A stretch of 64,000 nucleotides of DNA from Hyphomicrobiales bacterium (GCA_900471925.1 UCGV01000012.1:1-64000); one strand, 5' to 3'. Numbered from the stretch's first letter, positions 16,284 through 25,151 are shown. The notes: generated from the sequence alone by a model not told the origin. Numbers and translations are program-made.

Positions 16284-17321
16284 ATGATTTTCCGACAGCT
16301 TTTCGACAGTGTTTCGGGCACCTACACCTATCTCATCGCCTCCAGGCATGGCGGCGAGGCGCTGATCATCGATCCCGTGCTGGAAAAGGTGGATCGCTAT
16401 ATGCAGCTCGTGCGCGAGCTGGACCTGAAGCTGGTCAAGGCAGTCGATACACATCTCCACGCCGACCACATTACCGGGCTCGGCGCGCTGCGCGACCAGA
16501 CCCATTGCATCACCGTGATGGGCGAGCAGACCAAGGCCGATGTCGTGGCCATGCGCGTTGCCGAAGGCGACCGCGTCACCATCGAGGGCATGAGCCTCGA
16601 TGTGCTCTATACGCCTGGACATACGGACGATTCCTATTCCTACCTGATGGGCGACCGCATCTTCACCGGCGACACGCTGCTCATCCGCGGCACCGGCCGC
16701 ACCGATTTCCAGAACGGCGACCCGCGCGCCCAATATGACTCGATCTTCAACAAGCTGCTGCGCCTGCCCGAGGAAACGCTGCTCTTCCCCGCCCACGACT
16801 ACAAGGGCGACACAGTCTCCACCATCGGCGAGGAAAAACGCTTCAACCCGCGCCTGCAGGTAAAATCGATCGACGAATATGTGGACCTGATGAACAACCT
16901 GCACCTGCCCAACCCGAAGATGATGGACGTGGCGGTGCCCGCCAACAGCCATATCGGGCTGCATCAGGAGGAGATTGCGCGGAAGGGCTGGGCGGTGAGT
17001 GCGAAGGATGCGCTGGGGATGCGGGGGCGCGGCGATGTGGTGATCGTGGATCTGCGCGAGAGGAGCGAGCGGGAGCGGCATGGGGTGATACCGGGCTCAC
17101 TGCATGCGCCCTATGCGGATTTGCAGGAGAATCTTTCAGCAGGTGGCATGCTGCATGAGCTGGCGGTGGCGACCGGCAAGAGGGTGGTGTTTTACTGTGC
17201 GTTTGGGGAGCGATCGGCGATGGCTGTGCAGGCGGCGCAGGATGTTGGGATGGGGACGGCGTGCCATATTGAGGGTGGGATTGATGCTTGGAAGAAGGCT
17301 GGGGGGGTGGTGAGGGAGTGA
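16284..17321 (+). CDS. Persulfide dioxygenase-like MBL protein fused to rhodanese
   Basis: 345 codons; GGAGG five bases before the ATG at 16284. Residues 1-235 are an ETHE1-type metallo-beta-lactamase domain: THLHADHITG, TPGHTDDSYSY, IFTGDTLLIRGTGRTDFQNG, PAHDYKG. The C-terminal rhodanese domain (about 255-340) has its active-site Cys in VVFYCAFGERSAM. Such fusions oxidise glutathione persulfide to sulphite and move sulphane sulphur. Together with the peroxiredoxin upstream this suggests detoxification of sulphide-derived species. The last 300 bases are unusually G-rich, then the sequence changes abruptly to the A+T-rich defence islet. Confidence 0.9.
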   Translation: MIFRQLFDSVSGTYTYLIASRHGGEALIIDPVLEKVDRYMQLVRELDLKLVKAVDTHLHADHITGLGALRDQTHCITVMGEQTKADVVAMRVAEGDRVTIEGMSLDVLYTPGHTDDSYSYLMGDRIFTGDTLLIRGTGRTDFQNGDPRAQYDSIFNKLLRLPEETLLFPAHDYKGDTVSTIGEEKRFNPRLQVKSIDEYVDLMNNLHLPNPKMMDVAVPANSHIGLHQEEIARKGWAVSAKDALGMRGRGDVVIVDLRERSERERHGVIPGSLHAPYADLQENLSAGGMLHELAVATGKRVVFYCAFGERSAMAVQAAQDVGMGTACHIEGGIDAWKKAGGVVRE

Positions 17322-17385
17322 GGTTTTCCGCCCATGCAGCTGCATTGAAAGAGTTTGTTATCTCACCAGTATGTTTGATCTCGCG

Positions 17386-18267
17386 TCAGACGTGCAAACT
17401 CATCGCTAGATAATCCCGTATTTCAAAGAGATTCACCGAGTGTTTAGTGGCGTCGGCAGGATGAATATATATCACCAAACGATTACTAAATATTCGCTCC
17501 GCAGACGCGTCTGCGAATGATTGTGCCAGGCGTTCAATCATTTTGGTTCGGGATAGTTGAATTCGTCCACGACCGGTGCCGATGATCGGTATTGCCACGT
17601 CAGCAAGATCGCCACGTTCTGCAATGTAAACCCAAAGTGCCTCCACCGCATCATCGACCATTCGAACTGAAGATTGAGCATTTCCGCCGGCGTTTAATTC
17701 CGACATTGCAAAGAAAAAGAATGTCTTACCATGGGCTTGAAGTTTGGCAACCGTCCCCACCGGATAGCGCTTCTTCTTGCCAACTCCAGCAGGGTGATCG
17801 ATGTATTCTATGCCTTTGAGAGATTCAGCAATTTGCCTATCCATTTCTGCGGTGTTGCTGTTGAAATAGCGAAAGGCTAGTTGACCCTGCAAGCTGTCAG
17901 GTGAAATAAGCCCACCAGCAATATCCGTGTCGAATGTCGTGTTAGTGCTTATAACGACGTTCGTGCACTTTGTTTGCAATAAATCCCCTATTAACACTTC
18001 GTAGGAAAAATCCTTTTTAGGTATCTTGTATGACACCCGCGAAACTGGCCTTCGCGTTGCAAGCGTTACTGTCGCTGACGCCGCCAATATCGCGAAAATT
18101 GTATACTTGCTGTACTTATCCTTCGTGTACATGCTGAAGAAGTCGAGCATTTCGATAGCGAGATAAATAGCACCAGAAATTGAAAAGATGCTGATCAGCG
18201 CACCTTTTGAGAACAGAGAATATCGCCAGAAGGAGAGTGTAAAAACCGATTTCCAAAAATAGCGCAC
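17386..18267 (-). CDS. Type II Thoeris-like effector: two membrane segments plus macro domain (ThsA-like)
   Basis: 293 codons from a GTG at 18267, two bases after the TIR gene's stop and eight after GGGG; the longer reading from 18360 would overlap the TIR gene by about 90 bases. Two hydrophobic segments (about residues 21-44 and 54-71) precede a macro-like domain (80-293) with VVISTNTTFDTDIAGGLIS and the nucleotide-loop IIGTGRGR (230-235). In type II Thoeris the TIR protein makes a histidine-ADP-ribose signal on phage infection; the macro domain binds it and the membrane part damages the cell membrane. Order, domain layout and A+T-rich base composition all fit. Activity is inferred. Confidence 0.8.
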   Translation of the reverse strand: MRYFWKSVFTLSFWRYSLFSKGALISIFSISGAIYLAIEMLDFFSMYTKDKYSKYTIFAILAASATVTLATRRPVSRVSYKIPKKDFSYEVLIGDLLQTKCTNVVISTNTTFDTDIAGGLISPDSLQGQLAFRYFNSNTAEMDRQIAESLKGIEYIDHPAGVGKKKRYPVGTVAKLQAHGKTFFFFAMSELNAGGNAQSSVRMVDDAVEALWVYIAERGDLADVAIPIIGTGRGRIQLSRTKMIERLAQSFADASAERIFSNRLVIYIHPADATKHSVNLFEIRDYLAMSLHV

Positions 18268-18269
18268 TA

Positions 18270-18770
18270 TTAGAACCCCAAATTTTTGTAAATTTGGTCT
18301 GTATAGTAAAAAGCGCCTTTTTTTCCTTCTTTTGTATATGCAAGATGGCTGTCTGGCCAATTGGTCATGGCGTATTCGACAATCTTCGCGCTAAACGGAA
18401 CATAAACTGCTAGCTCATCGCAAATTGTAGGAGGGCATAGATCATCCCTCAACCGACTTCCATTTAGATTAACCCCGACGATCGGAAGTTTGAGCCGAAG
18501 AGCGACCTCCATTTCCCATTTTACAAATTTCGTCAGATAGCGGGTTCTGTCACCAATCAGCACTACGAGGAGTTTTGAGTTAGCAAATCTCTCCCGAAGT
18601 TGTTTCTTAATGCTTTCCTCTTGGCTACTGTCCCGAGCGGAATTCAGATCGTGAGCGTTATGGAAGTCAAAACTGAAATTTTCATTCTTCGCCCAAGCAG
18701 TCATTAGACGGTAATACTTCATATCGTTGTCGCCATCAAAGCAGATGTACGTTTTGTTGCGGTATGCCAT
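18270..18770 (-). CDS. TIR-like (DUF1863) protein, Thoeris ThsB-like signal synthase
   Basis: 166 codons from the ATG at 18770, with GGAGG five bases upstream; the ATG at 18782 is less likely. The N-terminus KTYICFDGDND is the first TIR strand, LLVVLIGDRTRYLTKFVKWE (67-86) the central strand and helix, and LPIVGVNLNGSR the next strand. The WEME at 85-88 holds the candidate catalytic Glu of NAD-cleaving TIR enzymes. Family members sense phage and convert NAD into a signal that activates ThsA. It is the upstream gene of a two-gene operon with the macro-membrane effector. A+T-rich, unlike the flanking genes, so probably acquired by transfer. Confidence 0.8.
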   Translation of the reverse strand: MAYRNKTYICFDGDNDMKYYRLMTAWAKNENFSFDFHNAHDLNSARDSSQEESIKKQLRERFANSKLLVVLIGDRTRYLTKFVKWEMEVALRLKLPIVGVNLNGSRLRDDLCPPTICDELAVYVPFSAKIVEYAMTNWPDSHLAYTKEGKKGAFYYTDQIYKNLGF

Positions 18771-19057
18771 CAGGGCCTCCAATCGCTAAACTACGCTTCC
18801 GCGTTGCGCAATTTAACCGCGAATCGGATATCTCTGATAGCCTATCGTAAGTTTTCCCCATGTAGTTTCCTACTTTAATTTGCGGGAATGGATCGAACAC
18901 TTTAGCGCTTAATTCAGCAACGAGGGTTTCAGTAGTATTGTGGCAATGGAGCGTTGTTCAGACTGGGAGCGCCGATTCAGCTTTCAAAATGAACACGGAT
19001 TACTAACACGAAGCCGCCGTTTAAGTTGTATGGCATTTGCCCCAGCTCTTTGCGTGC
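18771..19057. promoter_or_regulatory. Promoter region of the Thoeris-like operon
   Basis: A+T-rich, no gene seen. It must hold the promoter for the minus-strand TIR-macro operon and the 3' end of the DUF4393 transcript. No clear hairpin terminator was found. Confidence 0.35.
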
Positions 19058-19819
19058 TCAGTGTTTTAACCCTACGGCGATTCCAAACGCGTAGCCAAAC
19101 TCTGTGATTGTGACGCTACTTAAGTCTCCGGGAAAGCTAACTTCGTCTTGCGTTGGCCCATAGTCGCCATAATCTTGGTCGTGTCCCCCCGGGACGAACG
19201 TGTCGAATTTGATATAAGCTGGTTTGATTAGGCCAAGCCGGTTGAGCGTAATTACTGCTATCGCATCATGGGAATAAGTCCCATCGATCCCCGGTCCATA
19301 TGTAAGGCTAGAATCCTTAGTCTCCTTGTTAGAAGTTTCCTTTTCCGCCTCTTCAAACATCGAGGCCAAAACAAAGGCGTCGCTTGCCGTCATTTCACCC
19401 AAAGTTGTTACGTACTTGCGGTGGATCGCGTCTGCCCGTGCGTCCATCCCAGTTGCAAGCAAATTGGCCCAGAGAGTGTGCAAGTCTTCTTCATCCTCGA
19501 CCGTTGCCCGTTCGAACAGTGGAATTGCAACTTTTGGTGGAACTGCTCTAGTGTCCGTTATACCTTTTTCCTCAAGTCTTCGCTTTGTTTTTTCGAGCAA
19601 TGAAACCAAATGCTCCCAGCTGTAAATCGAGGCCTCGATACGCTTTGCAGCAATCTTATCAGTCCAGTAGAGTCCGACGGTATCTTCAATTGCTCGACCA
19701 AAAACCCGGCTCAGAAAGCCCCCAACATCGCGGGCCGAGTCAATCGCTTTACCAGTAGCTTTGGCAACTTCCTGTGTGGCCTTCGCAGTTTCCGTTACAG
19801 CGTCAATTTCGCTTGTCAT
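19058..19819 (-). CDS. DUF4393 (Abi-alpha) family protein
   Basis: 253 codons; GGGAGA lies just before the ATG at 19819. The N-terminus is an amphipathic helix of repeated TAKATQEVAKATGKAID pattern, followed by GGFLSRVFGRAIEDTVG. The family core is ERATVEDEEDLHTLWANLL then ATGMDARADAIHRKYV and LGEMTASDAFVLASM, typical of DUF4393, also called Abi-alpha for its link to abortive infection. The mechanism of the family is not settled. Same strand and base composition as the Thoeris-like pair, separated by about 290 bases, so it is probably part of the same defence islet rather than the same operon. Confidence 0.7.
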   Translation of the reverse strand: MTSEIDAVTETAKATQEVAKATGKAIDSARDVGGFLSRVFGRAIEDTVGLYWTDKIAAKRIEASIYSWEHLVSLLEKTKRRLEEKGITDTRAVPPKVAIPLFERATVEDEEDLHTLWANLLATGMDARADAIHRKYVTTLGEMTASDAFVLASMFEEAEKETSNKETKDSSLTYGPGIDGTYSHDAIAVITLNRLGLIKPAYIKFDTFVPGGHDQDYGDYGPTQDEVSFPGDLSSVTITEFGYAFGIAVGLKH

Positions 19820-20172
19820 AAAATCTCCCGGTATCGGATTTCTTGCCGCCTGCCGCTTTCAATGCAACTAGCTGTACTACCTGGATAGGATCGGTTGCAA
19901 GTGAGCCAAGTATGTCGGATCTCACGACCTTGCGTGACGAAAACGCCGGCGGCCGAGTCGTCTATTGGCAGGACGCGACGCCGGGTCCATTGGCGCCTAT
20001 GATTGTGGTGAGGGTGGCACCCTTATGAAGGCTATTTCGTTTTGTTCTTAATTCGTTAGGCAATACATTTTTGAAGCGCGTAAAAGTACGAGAAGATGAA
20101 TGACTAACCAGAGAACACGCACATCCGGACGCTTTTCTTGATGTGTTCAGTCAGCTCCGAAACGACCGTCCC
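19820..20172. other. Islet boundary region with a short remnant ORF
   Basis: No complete gene. A 38-codon ORF (ATG 19912 to 20028; SDLTTLRDENAGG, then PGPLAPMIVVRVAPL) has host-like G+C-rich codons inside A+T-rich surroundings and looks like the tail of a lost gene. I found no direct repeats that would mark an attachment site at either islet edge. Confidence 0.35.
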
Positions 20173-20889
20173 ATGCCTGAAAAATCCACTCCCGAAGCGC
20201 TGAGCCAGCGCATCCACGCCCGCCTTCTCGCCAGCAGCCACGGCCCGGCGTGGAGCACCATTTCCGTCCACCTTCTCTCACACCAGCCCCTCGAAACCAA
20301 TCTCCTCATACCCGCCGTCGCCGAGCCGCTTGTGGTCTGGATCGTCTCCGGCTCGGCTCGCATCGGGGAGCGGGACATCGGCGGTGAGTGGATGGCGGTG
20401 GAGGTTTCGGCGGGGGATTTTTATCTGACGCAGAGTGAGACGCCCTATGAGCTGAGATGGGAGACGAGCGCCGGCGAGGCGCTTTGTGTCGTGCATCTCT
20501 ATCTCGGGCTGCCGATCTACCAGCGGGCGGTAGCGGAGGTCTTGGGCGGCGAGGGCGCGGAGCGGTTTCGGCTGGCGGATGTTTCGGGGGCGCGGGACGA
20601 GGCTATCTCGGGGATGATGGGGATGGTCCTGAAAGAGCTGACGGATGCTGCCGAGCCCAGCGAGATGGTTGTGCAGGGCATTGCGCAGGCGCTCGCCGTG
20701 CATCTCGTGCGGCACTACGGCAGGCGGGATGGCGCGGTGCCTGCCCGGCGCGGGGCGCTGCCGGCCTTCAAGCTGCAGAAGGTGGTGCGGATGATGGAGG
20801 CGGGGCTCGACCGGGCCTTCAGTCTCGAGAGCTTCGCTGCCGAGGCCGAGCTCAGCGCCTTTCATTTTCCCGCGTCTTCAAGCAATTGA
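20173..20889 (+). pseudogene. AraC-family regulator, truncated inside the first helix-turn-helix
   Basis: The ORF starts at 20173 (or 20143) and has an AraC-type N-terminal half (AraC_N): WSTISVHLLSHQP, EVSAGDFYLTQSETPYELRWE, and a helical linker to residue 200. The DNA-binding part starts (FKLQKVVRMMEAGLDRAFSLESFAAEAELSAFHF) but a one-base deletion near 20868 throws the frame into PASSSN and stop; the alternative frame continues SRVFKQLTG and stops at 20897. Either way the second helix-turn-helix, about 60 residues, is absent and a convergent gene begins at 20902. It cannot bind DNA normally. Confidence 0.75.
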
Positions 20890-20901
20890 CCGGTTGACCG
20901 C

Positions 20902-21288
20902 TCAAAGTTGTCTGGCAATCGCCTCCTTGTCGATGATCGACCAGACCTTGCGGATGTGGCCGCCGGCAAATTCGTAGAAGACGTTTTCGCTAAACCGTAC
21001 GCGCCGCCCGTTGACCGGCAAATCAAACAAAATCCCGCGCGGCGTACAATCGAACACCAGCCGGCTAGCGATATGTGGCGGATCCGACACCAGCAAGTCG
21101 ATCTCGAATCTGAGATCGGGGATGGCCCTGAAATCGCCTTCCAGCATGCTGCGATAGCCCGCAAGGCCGATGAAGGTGCCGTTATATTCCGCCGCCTCAT
21201 CGACGAAATGGCCGAGCCGGTCCCAGGCCTGTGCGTTGAGGCAGGCAATGTAGCCCCGGTAGATGTCTGTGAGTTCGTCGCGCGTCAT
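20902..21288 (-). CDS. SnoaL-like / ester cyclase family protein
   Basis: 128 codons, length typical of the NTF2-like fold. Motifs are YIACLNAQAWDRLGHFVDE, GLAGYRSMLEGDFRAIPDLRFEID and the C-terminal VFYEFAGGHIRKVWSIIDK. Family members bind or cyclise polyketide-like ligands, but many are of unknown function and the ligand cannot be told here. It converges on the truncated AraC gene with only twelve bases between, consistent with a recombination joint there. Confidence 0.82.
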   Translation of the reverse strand: MTRDELTDIYRGYIACLNAQAWDRLGHFVDEAAEYNGTFIGLAGYRSMLEGDFRAIPDLRFEIDLLVSDPPHIASRLVFDCTPRGILFDLPVNGRRVRFSENVFYEFAGGHIRKVWSIIDKEAIARQL

Positions 21289-21470
21289 GGTCTGAGTTGT
21301 CTCCCTGCGTCGATCTGCCTACGGGATATAGGGCAGCGATCAACAGTCGGGCGCGAGGAGGAGAGATCGAACAAATTTGAATTGGCGCCAGTTTAAAACT
21401 TCTAGGCGAAAGTTTATCTTTTTCAAACTATCGTTTTGACGTTGCTTGAAAAGCATACAAACGAGGCGCG

Positions 21471-22085
21471 ATGATTGATCTTTCCTTTCCATGGGCGATC
21501 GGGCCTGTTCCGCTGGGCCTGACCATGGCTGGGGTTTACGGCCTATTCTCGGCTTTTGTCGCACGCAAAGGTATCTCCTTTGCTGCGGTTATGTCCATCT
21601 TGGCTCTTGTCTCAGGCATTGCGGCCTTCACGGTTCACCTTTGGCGGCCATCCGTCGATCATATGACTGTTGTGTTGACGGCGCAGGCGGTTTGCACCGC
21701 TGTTCTCCTTCTCTTGTGTTGGCTGTTATGGATAGTTCGAAAGCCGGAAGGGGAAACTCAGCAGCCGGAGCGGAACACGGCGCAAACTCGGGCGAACGAT
21801 CCGAGAGTAATCAAGGGGCTGTTGTTTAGCCTTGCATTTCCGCTTGTCATCAATCTGCTTTTTTTCTTTTTTCCTAGCACACCAAACTATTGTCGTAGGC
21901 TCGATTATCTCGGTGGTTACGACGCCAGCGCCGCAAAATGTCATCTTCGGGAGAACTTATTTGGACTTCATGATCTCCCACTGGAGATTTATTTCGGTGT
22001 CCTTGTTGGTGTATTTGGGCTCGGCTTATTCATTCTGATCGTATTTAGGCTCTGCCTGAAATCAAAAGCCTTCATCATCACTTGA
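21471..22085 (+). CDS. Hypothetical membrane protein, four or five segments
   Basis: 204 codons. Hydrophobic segments at about residues 9-30, 37-57, 66-90, 118-135 and 172-195, with a charged loop (RKPEGETQQPERNTAQTRAN) in the middle and a Cys-containing loop (NYCRRLDYLGGYDASAAKCH) that may be periplasmic. No family recognised. Base composition is slightly more A+T-rich than the flanks, so it could be an accessory gene. Confidence 0.6.
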   Translation: MIDLSFPWAIGPVPLGLTMAGVYGLFSAFVARKGISFAAVMSILALVSGIAAFTVHLWRPSVDHMTVVLTAQAVCTAVLLLLCWLLWIVRKPEGETQQPERNTAQTRANDPRVIKGLLFSLAFPLVINLLFFFFPSTPNYCRRLDYLGGYDASAAKCHLRENLFGLHDLPLEIYFGVLVGVFGLGLFILIVFRLCLKSKAFIIT

Positions 22086-22211
22086 TATCTGGCCAAGCCT
22101 GGCGCCTGCAGCCGCATCATTATCGACGTGACATGAAACGACTACCGCCGCCACGATACATGCCCTAGTGAACTATGAAGAATACCGCTCCCGAGCATTC
22201 AGGACCATCAC

Positions 22212-22664
22212 ATGCACCTCCTACCCAACGAATCCCAGGTCTTCGAATGGAGCCGGGATGGATATACCGTCAGCACCGATCGCGCCCGTCTCGACATGGA
22301 TATGATCGGGCGGTTCCTTGCCGAGGAGGCCTACTGGTCTCCGGGTATTTCGCGGGCGCTGGTGGAGAAGGCGATCGCGGGCTCCATGCCCTTCGGTCTC
22401 TATGGCCCCGATGGCGCGCAGGCAGGTTTTGCGCGCGTGGTGACGGATGGTTCGCTGTTCGCCTATCTGCGCGATGTCTTCGTGCTCAGCACCCATCGCG
22501 GCAAGGGGCTTGGGATGTGGCTTGCCGAGAGCGCTATCGGCCATCCGGATCTTGCGACGGTCAAGCGCTGGATGCTGTCTACCAGCGATGCGCATGGGCT
22601 CTATGCCAAGCTCGGCTTTCAAACCCTGCAGCACCCGGACCGGTATATGCAGATCAGCCGCTAG
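22212..22664 (+). CDS. GNAT-family N-acetyltransferase
   Basis: 150 codons. The C-terminal half shows YLRDVFVLSTHRGKGLGMWL (beta4 and the acetyl-CoA loop, about residues 90-112) and STSDAHGLYAKLGF, the alpha4/beta6 signature. N-terminal YTVSTDRARLDMDMIGRFLA gives the first strand and helices. Small single-domain acetyltransferases of this type often act on amines or antibiotics; the substrate is unknown. It stands alone. Confidence 0.85.
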   Translation: MHLLPNESQVFEWSRDGYTVSTDRARLDMDMIGRFLAEEAYWSPGISRALVEKAIAGSMPFGLYGPDGAQAGFARVVTDGSLFAYLRDVFVLSTHRGKGLGMWLAESAIGHPDLATVKRWMLSTSDAHGLYAKLGFQTLQHPDRYMQISR

Positions 22665-22794
22665 GGTGGCCCGAGCCGAGGCGCTGGCAAGCCTGCGCCA
22701 TCAGGTAATCGGAAAGGCAGTGCGCCGTTGTTGCGGACGGTAGCTTTGCCTTGTGCTGCGCACTATGGTCCCGTCGATCGTGCAGGGGGATCAG

Positions 22795-23625
22795 GTGAGA
22801 ATCACGTTAGCCAAAGCGCAGCGGATCGTGTGCATAATCGTGGCCTGGAGCATCGTGCTTCTGCAGCTTGCCAGCTTTATCGAGATCGGCGGCATTGCGG
22901 GAAGCGAATGGCAATATTCCTTCGTGATTGCCGCCGCATTCGGCCTGCTCGGCACGCGGCGGATCACCGGGGAGCCGCTGGTTGAATCCCAGAGGGACGC
23001 TGTCGGTGAGATCGCGGCGAACAGGCAGGAGATCGCGGACTATCAGCGGCGGTTTCTGAGGGATGCCGATGTTCTCCTCGTCGAGATCGACAGTGCCGTC
23101 CTCGCGATGGACATCTGGGTTCCCCGGCCGCCCCACTTCGATGCCGAAGGCCAGAAAAATGTGGATCGTGCCAAAGCCCATGCGGATTATCTGGTCTTTT
23201 CCCGGCAGAAGGAAAGCGCGCTGATGCTGGCTCTCGGGCTCGTTGGAATCCGCAGGGCAGGGGTGAACCGGTTCTATATCTCGGGTCAGGAATATCTTTA
23301 TCTCGAGCACAAGATCTCGATCCAGATGCTGGACGTTGCCATCAACACGGAGACCCTTGGATCTGCCGCCAATGTGGAGAAGGTAATGACGCGCCTGCGC
23401 GCAGATCTCGAAAAGGTCAGGGAGTTCGTGCTGGAAGCCACGATGAGCGATGGGGACCGGTATCACCGTCGTGCCCGGCCGCTGATCAAATGGGCGGTCA
23501 AGCGCGGGCTGAACGCGCCGGTCGATCATCCTTTTTTCAGGAGCCTCGTGATGAGCGTCGAGGAGTGGGGCGTGGATTCCGCTGTCGATGCCTATATGGG
23601 AGCGGGCTATTCCGCCATGAAATGA
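22795..23625 (+). CDS. Hypothetical protein with N-terminal membrane segments
   Basis: 276 codons from a GTG at 22795, which has a GGGGG five bases upstream; in-frame GTG/ATG starts at 22753 and 22765 would add up to 14 residues. Two hydrophobic segments (about 10-28 and 36-52) are followed by a long helical soluble domain with ADVLLVEIDSAVLAMDIWVP and MTRLRADLEKVREFVLEAT. No family recognised. Likely a membrane-anchored cytoplasmic protein. Confidence 0.55.
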   Translation: MRITLAKAQRIVCIIVAWSIVLLQLASFIEIGGIAGSEWQYSFVIAAAFGLLGTRRITGEPLVESQRDAVGEIAANRQEIADYQRRFLRDADVLLVEIDSAVLAMDIWVPRPPHFDAEGQKNVDRAKAHADYLVFSRQKESALMLALGLVGIRRAGVNRFYISGQEYLYLEHKISIQMLDVAINTETLGSAANVEKVMTRLRADLEKVREFVLEATMSDGDRYHRRARPLIKWAVKRGLNAPVDHPFFRSLVMSVEEWGVDSAVDAYMGAGYSAMK

Positions 23626-23637
23626 GAGGTCCCCCTC

Positions 23638-24396
23638 TCACCCCACCCGCAAGACGCGCGCCTCCACCGGCTGCTCGATACCCTTCAGCGAGAGCGCTCT
23701 TGCTTCCGTGCCGCCCATCAGTTCGGGTGCCTGGAGCGCTGTGTCTAGCGAAACCAGTATCTCGCCCGGCCGCGCCTGCGATTCCAGCCTGGCCGCCTGG
23801 TTGACGACGCCGCCGATGGCGGTGAAATCGCTGCGGAAGCTTGAGAATTCGCCGATCTGCACATCGCCGGTATGGATGCCGACGCCGATGCCGATCTCCT
23901 CGGCGCTGTCGATATCGCGGAAGGCCTGCGCGCAGGCGCGCTGGATATCGCAGGCGGCCATGATGGCGGCTGCGGCGTGGTCCTTGCGGATGATCGGAAA
24001 GTTGAAGATCGCCATCAGCCCGTCGCCCATCTGCTTGTTGACGATGCCGTCATTGGCCCAGATCGCCTCTGCCGCCCGTGTCTGGAACAGGCTGACGATC
24101 CGGCCGAGTTCGGCTGCACCCACCCGTTGCGAGAGGCCGGTATAGTTGCGGATATCGGCGAAAAGGATGGTAGCGCCCGAGGTGATGTGGCGCTGCTTCT
24201 TCACATATTGGAAGGAGCGTTCGCAGATCGTGCAGATATCGGGGTTCATCTTGCTTCGGGTGATGCCGAAGGCGCGCAGCGGCAGCGAGAGCGGGCCGCC
24301 TATGGGGATCGGCATATGCATCTGGTCCCAGCAGCCGCGGCAGATCGCGGCATTGCCCTGTCTTGTCCGTTGACCAGTCGTGGCCGGTATTGCCAT
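23638..24396 (-). CDS. Class III adenylate/guanylate cyclase with N-terminal Cys pairs
   Basis: 252 codons from the ATG at 24396; further upstream in-frame sequence is less protein-like. The N-terminus has two CxxC pairs, ICRGCWDQ and DICTICERSF, that could bind a metal. The catalytic domain follows with ATILFADIRNYTGLSQ (first metal Asp), NKQMGDGLMAIFNFP (second metal Asp) and IGVGIHTGDVQIGEF. Such enzymes make cAMP or cGMP; the purine-selecting residues cannot be settled by eye. It faces the TspO gene divergently, 224 bases away. Confidence 0.82.
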   Translation of the reverse strand: MAIPATTGQRTRQGNAAICRGCWDQMHMPIPIGGPLSLPLRAFGITRSKMNPDICTICERSFQYVKKQRHITSGATILFADIRNYTGLSQRVGAAELGRIVSLFQTRAAEAIWANDGIVNKQMGDGLMAIFNFPIIRKDHAAAAIMAACDIQRACAQAFRDIDSAEEIGIGVGIHTGDVQIGEFSSFRSDFTAIGGVVNQAARLESQARPGEILVSLDTALQAPELMGGTEARALSLKGIEQPVEARVLRVG

Positions 24397-24620
24397 GCGT
24401 GCGATCACCCCGTTGCTTCGGCAGCTTCTGCTTGTCCGGCGCGTTTGGCAATGGCCCGTCGTCTTGCCGCGGCACGGGCGCCAGGGTGGTGCCGGCGATG
24501 ATGCCTCCAGGCGCGGTTTTCGTCGTCTGCGACACTTCGCTCGCTCGCGCCGGTCCTGCCATGCTCTTGACGGCCTGCCGCCGGGCGCCACTTCACCTCT
24601 CACCTGGATTGGGGGTTCTG

Positions 24621-25073
24621 TTGCACCGGTTCGACCATTATCTCGTCTTCATCCTGCTCACGCTCGGCGGCGGGCTTCTCATCGGCTTCATCAACCTGCC
24701 GGACGAATGGTACCAGTCGCTTGCCAAGCCCTGGTTCACGCCGCCGAACTGGCTGTTCGGCCCGGCCTGGACAGTGCTCTATATCCTCGTCGGCATTGCC
24801 GGCGCGCGGATCTATGAGCGCGCCCGCTCCTCGGCGGCAATGGTGGTGTGGATCGCGCAGCTGATCTTCAATTTCGCCTGGTCTCCTGCCTTTTTCGGGT
24901 TGAAGCTTCCGGCGCTCGGTCTTGCCATCATCATCCCGCTGCTTCTGCTCATCCTCGCCTTCATCGGCCTTGCGTGGCGGCGCGACAGGCTGGCATCGGC
25001 CCTGTTCGTGCCCTACGGGCTCTGGGTCGCCTATGCGACAGCGCTCAATGCGGCCATTGTTGCCATGAACTAG
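24621..25073 (+). CDS. tspO: TspO/MBR family tryptophan-rich sensory protein
   Basis: 150 codons from a TTG at 24621 with GGGGG five bases before; an upstream in-frame ATG at 24561 would add an atypical segment. Five membrane spans and the family motifs WYQSLAKPWFTPPNWLFGPAWT, FNFAWSPAFFG and the Pro-rich first loop are present. Bacterial TspO proteins bind porphyrins and affect tetrapyrrole metabolism and oxidative stress responses. It shares its upstream region with the cyclase. Confidence 0.88.
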   Translation: MHRFDHYLVFILLTLGGGLLIGFINLPDEWYQSLAKPWFTPPNWLFGPAWTVLYILVGIAGARIYERARSSAAMVVWIAQLIFNFAWSPAFFGLKLPALGLAIIIPLLLLILAFIGLAWRRDRLASALFVPYGLWVAYATALNAAIVAMN

Positions 25074-25151
25074 GGGCGCGCTTGCGGCTATCGGCGCGGA
25101 AGCCTAGAAATAGGGGCAGACATTGTCCCGTTCCTCAAGGGGAGGCTTGCC

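Noticed and set aside
17322..20172. Mobile element or prophage carrying the defence islet
   Set aside because: No integrase, transposase, tRNA or direct repeats were found at either edge; only base composition suggests transfer.
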